In this document: positions 34,973-42,160 of the stretch, in pieces
Layout: each line of letters begins with the position of its first letter
Numbering within the stretch: the stretch's first letter is position 1
Assembly (NCBI GenBank): GCA_009928665.1
Contig: SACF01000028.1
Span: 1 to 50,218, forward strand
DNA length: 50,218 bases
Reading direction: 5' to 3'
DNA from: Alphaproteobacteria bacterium
GTDB taxonomy: Bacteria; Bacteroidota; Bacteroidia; Bacteroidales; FEN-979
Notes under the pieces: model-generated
The model's input: only the letters and a program-made list of their open reading frames with translations
Database searches by the model: none
What the model was told of the DNA's origin: nothing
Made by a program: the position numbers and the translations under genes

Positions 34973-36439
34973 TTATATCACGATTTTCTTTAACCCCAAT
35001 TTTTCGCCTTCACCGATCATAAACTTGTACGCAGCTTCATATTCATTCGGGATTATGCCTTCGAGAATCGCTTCGGTGATGGCATCCTTGATGATGCCGA
35101 CCTGTTTTGAAGGCTGGATCTGGAAGGCAGCCATAATGATTTCGCCCGATATCGGCGGTTGCCAGTTCCGAAGGCGGTCTTTTTCCTCGATATCCTTGAG
35201 TTTCTGCCTGACCAGGATAAAATTGGAGATATACCTTTTGACTTTCTGAGGATTCTTGGAAGTGATATCGGCGTTACATAGTGTCATCAGGTCGTCGATG
35301 TCATCGCCGGCCTCGAAGAGAAGTCGACGAACCGCCGAATCGGTCACAACATCTTCGGCCAGAACAATGGGGCGCAGGTGCAACTGAACCAGTTTCTGAA
35401 CGTATTTCATCTTTTCGTTCAGGGGCAATTTCAGTTTCCTGAAAATTCCCGGTACCATCTTCGCACCACGGAATTCATGGGTATGAAAAGTCCAGCCGGT
35501 CCCCGGAATATATTTCCTGGTGGCAGGTTTCGCGATATCGTGGAGCAACGCGGCCCACCGCAGCCAAAGATTATCTGAGACTGTGGCAATATTGTCAAGA
35601 ACAGCGAGGGTATGGGCAAAATTATCCTTATGCCCTTTACCTTCGATGGTTTCGGTACCTTTCAATTCGCAAAATTCAGGAAAGATCAACTGCAGCAATC
35701 CCGTATCGTCGAGCAGCCTGAAACCGGCCGAGGGAACGGGCGCCTCAATGATCAGGTTGAGTTCGTCGGAAACGCGTTCCATCGAGACGATGGAAATCCG
35801 GTGGGCGTTGCGCCGGATCGCTTCAAGGCAAACCGGGTCGATGGAAAATCGCAGTTGTGTCGCGAACCGGATGGCGCGCATCATCCGAAGCGGGTCATCG
35901 GAAAAAGTCACATCGGGGTCAAGGGGTGTACAGATAACTTCCTGTTTCAGATCCCCGATTCCGTTGAAGGGATCGATCAGGGAACCGTAATGTGCCGGAG
36001 TTAGTTCGATCGCCATGGCATTGATGGTAAAGTCGCGCCGGTTCTGGTCATCCTCCAGCGTGCCATCTTCCACGATCGGTTTCCGGGAATCGAGCCGGTA
36101 CGATTCTTTTCTTGCCCCGACAAATTCAAACTGGTATCCCTGGTAATTAAACATGGCTGTTCCGAAATTCCGGAAGAATTTTACCGGAATGTCGCCTTCC
36201 AGTTTTGATGCCACGCGGTTGGCAAACTCAATTCCGCTGCCCAGAACCACGATATCGATATCCTGTTTGTTATCGCGTTTGAGGATCAGGTCCCTTACAA
36301 ATCCCCCGATGACAAAGGCCCGGGTGCCGGACTCTTCAGCCACTCCTGAGATTACCTTGAAGACCGGGTTTTTCAGATATTTTTTAAAAGTCACGGCAGT
36401 TTCGGGTTGAATGTGTTCCTGAATGACAGGGTTGCGCAT
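34973..36439 (-). CDS. cca: CCA tRNA nucleotidyltransferase with HD domain
   Basis: The 488-residue class II nucleotidyltransferase adds or repairs CCA at tRNA 3' ends. The head domain has FVIGGFVRDLIL (about residues 41-52) and the metal pair in KQDIDIVVLGSG. RRDFTINAMAIEL is the conserved RRDxTxNA motif, and DPLRMMRAIRFATQL is motif D. An HD phosphohydrolase domain follows (LRWAALLHDIAKPATR near residue 300). A C-terminal RNA-binding arm ends the protein. HD-containing forms often also have phosphatase activity. The nearby tRNA-Met gene encodes its own CCA, so here the enzyme mainly repairs or serves other tRNAs. Confidence 0.95.
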   Translation of the reverse strand: MRNPVIQEHIQPETAVTFKKYLKNPVFKVISGVAEESGTRAFVIGGFVRDLILKRDNKQDIDIVVLGSGIEFANRVASKLEGDIPVKFFRNFGTAMFNYQGYQFEFVGARKESYRLDSRKPIVEDGTLEDDQNRRDFTINAMAIELTPAHYGSLIDPFNGIGDLKQEVICTPLDPDVTFSDDPLRMMRAIRFATQLRFSIDPVCLEAIRRNAHRISIVSMERVSDELNLIIEAPVPSAGFRLLDDTGLLQLIFPEFCELKGTETIEGKGHKDNFAHTLAVLDNIATVSDNLWLRWAALLHDIAKPATRKYIPGTGWTFHTHEFRGAKMVPGIFRKLKLPLNEKMKYVQKLVQLHLRPIVLAEDVVTDSAVRRLLFEAGDDIDDLMTLCNADITSKNPQKVKRYISNFILVRQKLKDIEEKDRLRNWQPPISGEIIMAAFQIQPSKQVGIIKDAITEAILEGIIPNEYEAAYKFMIGEGEKLGLKKIVI

Positions 36440-36491
36440 GCAAAATTACGGAATCGTTTATAATTAGTCCGGGAAAAATTTACCGGTCAGG

Positions 36492-36523
36492 TTTGGGGGA
36501 TCAAATCCGGAATTGTATCTTTG
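36492..36523 (+). promoter_or_regulatory. Promoter of the isocitrate dehydrogenase-like operon
   Basis: TTTG (36492-36495), exactly 20 bp, then TATCTTTG (36516-36523) is a full match to the Bacteroidota promoter. The ATG follows 44 bp later behind an A/T-rich leader without Shine-Dalgarno. Confidence 0.72.
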
Positions 36524-36567
36524 AAGCCAAATTTCAAAGCAACTAACTTCTTTTAATTTAGAAAATT

Positions 36568-37764
36568 ATGGCAAAAAGAACAATTGTGGCGATGCCGGGC
36601 GATGGCATCGGGAAGGTCGTCCTCAACGAAGCGATCCGGGTTTTGGACGCAGCCGGTTTTGATGCAGAATATGTTCACGGTGATATCGGATGGGAATTCT
36701 GGTGCAAGGAGGGGGACCCATTTCCTGTCAGAACCCAGAAACTCCTTGAACAGCATAAGATCGGCCTTTTCGGAGCCATAACCTCCAAGCCCAAAGATAA
36801 GGCTGAAGCTGAGCTTTCGCCCGAAATGAAAGGGAAAGGTTACGTTTACTACAGTCCGATCGTGAGTATGCGGCAGAAATATGATCTTGATATCTGTATG
36901 CGCCCGTGCAAAACATTTAAAGGCAACCCTTTGAACTTCATCCGTCGCGGATTTGGCGGCGTTATCGAAGAACCTGTTGTCGATACCATGATCTTCCGTC
37001 AGAATACCGAAGGATTGTACGGGGGTGTGGAGTGGACAAATCCTCCCGACCAGGTTTACGATGCACTGCTGACCCATAAAAAGTTCAGGGACAACTTTGC
37101 CTGGTGCCCGAGGCCGGAACTCGCGGTTTCGACCCGTATCTTCACGAAGAAATATACGACGCGGATTGTAAAGGCTGCCTTTGAATATGCCAAATCAAAA
37201 GGGATCGACACCGTTACGGTGTGTGAAAAACCCAATGTGATCCGCGAAACTTCCGGGATGATGCTGAAGATCGCCCAGGAGATGTCGAAGACGGAATATC
37301 CCGACATCAAGGTGCAGAATACGAACATCGACGCTCAAATGATGTGGCTGACCAAGAACCCGGAAACCTACCCCGTGATCGTTGCCGGCAACATGTTCGG
37401 CGACATTGTCTCCGACGGTTTCGCCGGGTTGATCGGCGGACTCGGATTTGCCTGCAGCGCCAACATCGGTCCCGAGATCGCGGTATTTGAGCCAACCCAT
37501 GGTTCGGCTCCCAAGTATGCCGATTACAAACCCTCCATCGTGAACCCGGTTGCCATGATCATGTCGGCTTGTATGATGCTCGATCACATTGGCGAACACG
37601 CCATCTCTGAAAAAATCCAGAAAGCCGTGGCCGAAGTTATTGAGGAAGGCAAAGTTAAAACCTACGACATGATGAAACTCCCCGGCAAACCCGATGTTTT
37701 CGAAAAAGGAGCAGCCAACACCACCCAGATGGCGGATGCCATCATCGCGAAGATCAGGCGTTAG
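36568..37764 (+). CDS. NADP-type isocitrate/isopropylmalate dehydrogenase family enzyme
   Basis: The 398-residue beta-decarboxylating dehydrogenase begins MAKRTIVAMPGDGIGKVV. The substrate site has SMRQKYDLDICMRP (residues 100-113), close to the SxNxxLRQxxDLYxxxRP region of isocitrate dehydrogenase. The metal site is GNMFGDIVSDGFAGLIGGLG. In the coenzyme loop GSAPKYADYK, Lys316-Tyr317 occupy the positions that favour NADP in E. coli Icd; NAD enzymes and LeuB have Asp-Ile there. Isocitrate is therefore the likely substrate. The downstream HD gene and fused aconitase-like gene are on the same strand and suggest one pathway module. Homoisocitrate or another homologue cannot be excluded. Confidence 0.9.
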   Translation: MAKRTIVAMPGDGIGKVVLNEAIRVLDAAGFDAEYVHGDIGWEFWCKEGDPFPVRTQKLLEQHKIGLFGAITSKPKDKAEAELSPEMKGKGYVYYSPIVSMRQKYDLDICMRPCKTFKGNPLNFIRRGFGGVIEEPVVDTMIFRQNTEGLYGGVEWTNPPDQVYDALLTHKKFRDNFAWCPRPELAVSTRIFTKKYTTRIVKAAFEYAKSKGIDTVTVCEKPNVIRETSGMMLKIAQEMSKTEYPDIKVQNTNIDAQMMWLTKNPETYPVIVAGNMFGDIVSDGFAGLIGGLGFACSANIGPEIAVFEPTHGSAPKYADYKPSIVNPVAMIMSACMMLDHIGEHAISEKIQKAVAEVIEEGKVKTYDMMKLPGKPDVFEKGAANTTQMADAIIAKIRR

Positions 37765-38020
37765 GACATATATACACAAATGTGTGAATGAGTGATTGAA
37801 GAAGCCGATGAATCGCTTTTTTGGATGGAACTGCTGACCGAAAGTAAAATTGTAAAACCAGAGAAACTTCAGGATCTGCAAAATGAGGCCATGGAACTTT
37901 TATCAATATTCAGTACAGCACGAAAAACAATAACAAAAAAATCCAAAGAAACGCAACCCTGATCAAACAAATCACCCTTTACATTCACTCATTCACTCAT
38001 TCACTCATTCACTCAATTTT
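37765..38020. repeat. Repeat-bounded insertion A (GTGAATGAGTGATTGA ... TCACTCATTCAC)
   Basis: The left edge has GTGAATGAGTGATTGA (37783-37799) and the right edge has about five copies of ATTCACTC (37981-38016), the inverse of the left word. Between them lies the decayed four-helix-bundle gene. The structure is that of a small element with inverted repetitive ends. Confidence 0.65.
37792..37962 (+). pseudogene. Remnant A of a four-helix-bundle (23S rRNA intervening-sequence-type) protein
   Basis: An uninterrupted frame of 56 codons reads IEEADESLFWMELLTESK, then PEKLQDLQNEAMELLSIF, then STARKTITKK and stop. This is the C-terminal half of the four-helix bundle proteins (S23/IVP family) scattered through Bacteroidota genomes; the usual length is about 115-125 residues. 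The N-terminal half is missing and an in-frame stop lies just upstream, so it is a fragment. Confidence 0.72.
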
Positions 38021-38027
38021 TTAACCT

Positions 38028-38576
38028 ATGACACAAGAAATCGTAACCCTCTGGCCGGAGCTCATGTGGATCGAAGATCCGGATCTCCGGGAAAAAACTG
38101 CAAAAACCTGGGAACTGGCGCTCGAACGGAGCGTTCTGACCGCCGATGACCTGAACAAAATCCCCTTCACGCTTTTAGCGGGACCCGACCTTAAAGTGTC
38201 GTTCATGGCACACAAGCGTTGTGTAGTCCATGTGGCGCGCGATGCCGGTAAAAAGATGAACGAATTCTTCGGCAGCGACATGCCGGTCGATATGGATGTC
38301 CTGATCGCCGGTGCGATCCTTGCCGATGTCGGGAAGTTGCTTGAGTACGAACTCGATGCCAATGGAAAATCGTTCCAGGGAAAATATGGCAAGTATCTGC
38401 GTCATCCCTTCTCGGGAGTCTCTTTGGCCGAACAATGCGGAGTGCCTGCAGCCGTGTGCCATATCATTGCCACGCATGCCGGCGAAGGCGACATGGTAAA
38501 ACGTACGGTCGAAGCCTACATCGTACACCATGCCGATTTCATGACCTTTGAGCCATTCAGGGAGAGATTAAAATAA
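38028..38576 (+). CDS. HD-fold phosphohydrolase-like protein with altered HD motif
   Basis: The 182-residue protein has the helical arrangement of HD-domain hydrolases: AHKRCVVHVARDAGKKM (first histidines), then ILADVGKLLEYE, then RHPFSGVSLAEQ and IIATHAGEGD. The defining His-Asp doublet (normally LHDxGK) reads Ala99-Asp100, so one metal ligand is missing and activity may be reduced or changed. It lies between an isocitrate dehydrogenase-like gene and a fused aconitase-like gene, all on one strand, and I recall the same trio in other Bacteroidota. Function in that pathway is unknown. Both gaps around it carry decayed four-helix-bundle genes. Confidence 0.82.
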   Translation: MTQEIVTLWPELMWIEDPDLREKTAKTWELALERSVLTADDLNKIPFTLLAGPDLKVSFMAHKRCVVHVARDAGKKMNEFFGSDMPVDMDVLIAGAILADVGKLLEYELDANGKSFQGKYGKYLRHPFSGVSLAEQCGVPAAVCHIIATHAGEGDMVKRTVEAYIVHHADFMTFEPFRERLK

Positions 38577-38856
38577 TTGAGTGATTGAGTGATTGAGTGA
38601 ATAAAAAGTCGATGATCGCTTTATGGGATGGAACTCCTGGTTGAGAGCAATATGCTATAACCAGAGAAATTTCAGGACCTGAGAATTGATGCAATAAGGT
38701 TTTCATCCTTTTTCATCACCGCGCTGAAAACATCAACAAAAAAACCACAGAAACGCAACCCTGATCAAACAAATCATCCTTCAAAATCACTCATTCACTC
38801 AATCACTCATTTACTCAATCTGTCATTCAATAAATCATTCAATCAATTAATAAACT
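38577..38856. repeat. Repeat-bounded insertion B
   Basis: The left edge has GAGTGATT in tandem (38578-38602) and the right edge has TCACTCATTCACTCAATCAC and related words (38787-38850), again in inverse orientation. The core from about 38606 to 38785 is homologous to insertion A, including the shared end ACGCAACCCTGATCAAACAA. Confidence 0.65.
38610..38773 (+). pseudogene. Remnant B of a four-helix-bundle protein, with stop and frame changes
   Basis: Translated in the frame matching remnant A it reads SLYGMELLVESNML, stop, PEKFQDLRIDAI, then diverges and rejoins at KTSTKK. It aligns along its length with remnant A but has an in-frame stop and altered 3' part, so it is a second, more decayed copy. 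It lies on the other side of the HD gene. Confidence 0.68.
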
Positions 38857-40656
38857 ATGACCATCATTGAACAAATAATTGCAAACCACTCCGGGCAATC
38901 GAAAGTTGTTCCGGGTGATATTGTCGATGTCCTTATCGATACCCGGGCTGCCCGCGATTTCGGGGGCGCCAATGTTGTTAAAAACCTTATCGACAACGGT
39001 TTGACGGTTCATGATCCGTCGAAGACCATCTTTACCTTCGACTGCAACCCCGGCGGATCGGATCAGAAATATGCCGCGAACCAGCACTATTGCCGGCAAT
39101 TCGCACGCGAAAACGGTATCCGCGTCTATGATGTGGATTCCGGTATCGGCACCCATCTGGCCATCGACAAGGGGCTTGTCTGGCCGGGCAGCACCTTTGT
39201 GTCGACCGACTCCCATGCCAACATCATGGGGGCCATTGCCTCATTTGGGCAAGGGATGGGTGACCAGGACATTGCCGCCGCGTGGGCCAAAGGTGCAGTA
39301 TGGTTCAAGGTTCCGGCATCGGTAAAAATCAACCTGAATGGCGCCAGACCGGCAGGATTATCGGCCAAAGACATCGTGCTGAATCTTCTGTCAATCTTTG
39401 GAGCAAATAAACTTTTGGGATATTCGGTGGAGATCTACGGGACAGAAACCGAAAAGTTCACCCTGGCCGAGCGGATCACGATTGCCTCGATGGGCACTGA
39501 AATGGGGGCGATCATCATCCTGTTCCCGACCTCCCCTGCCCTGCTGAATGAGCTGAAACTGCTTACGGGTAAAGATCAAAAGCCGGTAACCGCCGGCCCG
39601 GATGCCGTTTACGAAAAGGTATTCGACATCGATCTAAGTAAATTCGTAACTATGGTGGCAAAGCCCGGGCATCCGCACGATGATATTGCCATCGAAAGTG
39701 TCATAAATCAGAAAATTGATTCGGGTTTTATCGGAAGTTGCACCAATGGTCGGATCGAAGATCTGCGGGAAGCAGCAAAAATACTGCGTGGTCGTAAGGT
39801 CGCCCCCGGCGTGGTACTGAAAATCGTGCCCGCTACCGACGCCATCTGGACCCGGGCAATGGACGAAGGATTGATCCAGATTTTCAAGGAGGCCGGCGTC
39901 CTCGTATCCAATGCAGGCTGTGCTGGTTGTGCAGCCGGGCAGGTCGGTCAGAACGGTCCCGGCGAGGTGACCATCAGCACCGGAAACCGCAATTTCGAGG
40001 GGAAGCAGGGAAAAGGGATGGTGTACCTGGCCTCACCGGCAGTGGTCGCTGCCTCGGCTGTGGCGGGGTACATCACCACACCCGACATGATCCCCGATAA
40101 ACCTGCTAAATTCAGCAAGACCGGGACCATCAAGGCTGTTGTAAAAGAAAAGGTGAAGCGTGAAAAACCAACCATCGTAGAAGGAACAGTGTGGCTCATT
40201 CCTAAGGATGATATCGATACCGACATGATTTTCCACAACCGGTATCTGACCATCACCGATATCAAGGAGATGGGACAGTACACCTTCGACAACCTGAAGG
40301 GTTTTGAAGATTTCGCAAAGAGAGCCAAAGCGGGCGACATTGTTATCACACAAAAGAACTTCGGAGCCGGGAGCTCACGACAGCAGGCCGTCGACTGTTT
40401 TCTCTCGCTGGGAGTCAGTTGCATCCTCGCCGAGTCGTACGGGGCCATTTACGAACGCAATGCCATCAATGCAGCCCTTCCGATCCTCACCTATAAACCC
40501 GACTTGATTGCAGCCGCCGAAATTCAGCATGGTGACCGAATCCGGGTGGATTTTACAAACGGGGAACTCATCAATCTGCGTAACGGAAAAACAACCAGGA
40601 TCGATAAGTTTTACGATGCCCAGTTAGCGATTTACCGAAACGGGGGGCTGCTCTGA
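38857..40656 (+). CDS. Fused large+small subunit aconitase/3-isopropylmalate dehydratase family enzyme
   Basis: The 599-residue hydro-lyase has a large-subunit part (residues 1-420) and a swivelling small-subunit part (about 440-599) joined by a lysine-rich linker. The iron-sulfur ligands are Cys295 (GSCTNG) and Cys355/Cys358 (NAGCAGCAAG). The small part has DDIDTDMIFHNRYLTITDI, whose YLTI loop is at the specificity position (YLRT in homoaconitase, YLVM-like in LeuCD). NFGAGSSRQQAVDCF is the usual NFGxGSSREHA. The enzyme probably isomerizes citrate to isocitrate for the dehydrogenase upstream. Fused, LeuC-like aconitases of this size are known in Bacteroidota. Exact substrate is inferred. Confidence 0.9.
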   Translation: MTIIEQIIANHSGQSKVVPGDIVDVLIDTRAARDFGGANVVKNLIDNGLTVHDPSKTIFTFDCNPGGSDQKYAANQHYCRQFARENGIRVYDVDSGIGTHLAIDKGLVWPGSTFVSTDSHANIMGAIASFGQGMGDQDIAAAWAKGAVWFKVPASVKINLNGARPAGLSAKDIVLNLLSIFGANKLLGYSVEIYGTETEKFTLAERITIASMGTEMGAIIILFPTSPALLNELKLLTGKDQKPVTAGPDAVYEKVFDIDLSKFVTMVAKPGHPHDDIAIESVINQKIDSGFIGSCTNGRIEDLREAAKILRGRKVAPGVVLKIVPATDAIWTRAMDEGLIQIFKEAGVLVSNAGCAGCAAGQVGQNGPGEVTISTGNRNFEGKQGKGMVYLASPAVVAASAVAGYITTPDMIPDKPAKFSKTGTIKAVVKEKVKREKPTIVEGTVWLIPKDDIDTDMIFHNRYLTITDIKEMGQYTFDNLKGFEDFAKRAKAGDIVITQKNFGAGSSRQQAVDCFLSLGVSCILAESYGAIYERNAINAALPILTYKPDLIAAAEIQHGDRIRVDFTNGELINLRNGKTTRIDKFYDAQLAIYRNGGLL

Positions 40657-40657
40657 A

Positions 40658-40742
40658 ATTAACTGATTGACTGATTTACTGATTGAGTGATTGAGTGATT
40701 GAATTTTTCGTTTTCCATTTTCAATTGTCAATTGTCCATTAT
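40658..40742. repeat. Tandem-repeat spacer, GAGTGATT plus inverted ACAATTG module
   Basis: ACTGATTG/GAGTGATT copies (40661-40702) are followed by TTTTCAATTGTCAATTGTCC (about 40719-40738), the reverse complement of the ACAATTGAC module found after 13588, 15537 and 16857. The gap separates convergent genes. Confidence 0.8.
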
Positions 40743-40759
40743 TCGTCCTCAGTCTGCGG

Positions 40760-41191
40760 TCACTGAAAATCAACCCAGCCGCATTCGCGCATGGCCTGAC
40801 CGAAGGCGATCACTCGTCCTGCCTCGTCCAGCGCTTCGACCTTAAACACATAATGATAGCGCCGGTGGTCGGTCATGACAGGGCAAGGTCCCTGATACGC
40901 CTTTAAAGCGCCCGGCCCGATGATGGTTGAACTGAAATTTTTCAGATCGCCACCGCCATGGTCGGCACCGGGATGATCCAGATCGCGCAGCGACACTTTT
41001 AAACCCTTTGTCGCTGGAGGCAGATTGGTCAGCGTGATCTGGGGAGACGGTCCGAAACACATGTTCTCCCGCTGAAATTTAAAATCAACACCAATGGTAC
41101 CTGCATCGAGGTCAGCTCCGACCCGGGTTGCCATACACCCTGCCAGGATTATGGCAATGATCATGATGTTTACGAAAATCAACTTTTTCAT
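40760..41191 (-). CDS. PEBP-like (YbhB/YbcL family) lipoprotein
   Basis: The 143-residue protein has the lipobox IILAGC (lipidated Cys19). The mature part has phosphatidylethanolamine-binding-protein landmarks: GPSPQITLTNLPPATKGLKV then LRDLDHP, and GPCPVMTDHRRYHYVFKVEALD. E. coli YbhB and YbcL have about 160-180 residues, so this one is short, mainly in the loop region. The natural ligand is unknown. Its ATG overlaps the stop of the sorting-domain remnant upstream as ATGA. Confidence 0.83.
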   Translation of the reverse strand: MKKLIFVNIMIIAIILAGCMATRVGADLDAGTIGVDFKFQRENMCFGPSPQITLTNLPPATKGLKVSLRDLDHPGADHGGGDLKNFSSTIIGPGALKAYQGPCPVMTDHRRYHYVFKVEALDEAGRVIAFGQAMRECGWVDFQ

Positions 41192-41400
41192 TGAATGATT
41201 GTTTTAATTGACCATGAATTTTTTCCAACTGAAATCTGAATAATATAGCAGCCCGCACTCACTCTTTTTCCGTTTGCATCGCGACCATCCCGGATAAACT
41301 GATGAAATGTGATGACGAAGGTATAATGAGGATGAACAGATTCCCAAACCGGATGTATCGCCTGCAGGATCGGGTTCACAGATGGCCGGATTTCTCCGAC
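41188..41400 (-). pseudogene. Remnant of a secreted protein's FlgD-like C-terminal region
   Basis: The frame ends DGRDANGKRVSAGCYIIQIS then VGKNSWSIKTIIQ and stop. This is the classic end of secreted Bacteroidota proteins (WDGRDxxGKxVxxGxYxYxL). Upstream residues are garbled and the frame soon runs into the LytTR gene, so only the tail survives. Its stop codon forms ATGA with the start of the PEBP-like gene, showing that the two genes were once translationally coupled. Confidence 0.6.
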
Positions 41401-41407
41401 AACCCGA

Positions 41408-42160
41408 CTACTTCGAAATTTGAGACATATGGTGAAGGAACAGCGTTTTTTTTGACCGTGACACCGGAACCCGGCTCCCGTCTTCGAGTTCAATGATCCC
41501 TTCGAGTCGCATGAAGCGTTTTACGTACATCAGGTTGATAAGATGCGAATGATGGGCCCGGAAAAAGGAATGATCGTTCAAGAGTTCGTGGTATTCCTTC
41601 AGGTTACGTGAGACCATGATCTTCCTGCCGTTCCTCATGAAGAAATGGCTATAGCTGCCATCACTTTCAATGCGAATAATGTCGGCTATTGTCAGGTATT
41701 CCACCCCGCCAAAGGCTGATATAGCCAGCTTCAAAGGAACCGGCGCACGGAGGTTTTCCAGGAGAAGGTCGTAGGATGGAATGTTTTGTGATTCGTTCAA
41801 TCTGGTTAAAAGATACTTGTTCACCGATTCGGTAAATTCACGGATACGGATCGGTTTCAGGATATAATCGACCGCGCTGAATTTGATTGCGCGGATGGCG
41901 TAATGGTCAAAAGCGGTAACAAAGATCACATCAAACTCCTTTTCCGGGAAGCGTGTCAGCAGATCGAAGCCATTGCCCATGGGCATCTCAACATCAAGAA
42001 AAACAAGTGCCGGCTTCGATCTTCTGATCACCGATTCACCTTCTGCTGCCGAATGGGCAATGCCGGCCACCTCCAGTTCAGGACAGTGATCATGAATAAT
42101 GGAGCAGATAAAGTTTACTGCATCCGGCTCATCGTCGATAACAACAGTTTTTATTCTCAT
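41408..42160 (-). CDS. LytTR-type response regulator
   Basis: The 250-residue protein begins at the ATG at 42160, which overlaps the kinase stop as ATGA; the frame is open 45 bp further but that would extend into the kinase. The receiver has VVIDDEPDA, phosphoacceptor Asp56 in LVFLDVEMPMGNG, Thr in FVTAFD and Lys in YILKPI. The LytTR DNA-binding domain (about residues 150-245) has IADIIRIESDGSYSHFFMRN, FFRAHHSHLINLMYVKRF and ELEDGSRVPVSRSKK. Such regulators bind direct repeats in promoters; the divergent secreted DJ-1 gene is a candidate target. Confidence 0.95.
   Translation of the reverse strand: MRIKTVVIDDEPDAVNFICSIIHDHCPELEVAGIAHSAAEGESVIRRSKPALVFLDVEMPMGNGFDLLTRFPEKEFDVIFVTAFDHYAIRAIKFSAVDYILKPIRIREFTESVNKYLLTRLNESQNIPSYDLLLENLRAPVPLKLAISAFGGVEYLTIADIIRIESDGSYSHFFMRNGRKIMVSRNLKEYHELLNDHSFFRAHHSHLINLMYVKRFMRLEGIIELEDGSRVPVSRSKKTLFLHHMSQISK

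Noticed and set aside
36441..36448. TAATTTTG on the minus strand before cca as its promoter
   Set aside because: It is 1 bp from the start codon, so transcription would begin inside the gene; no -33 box.
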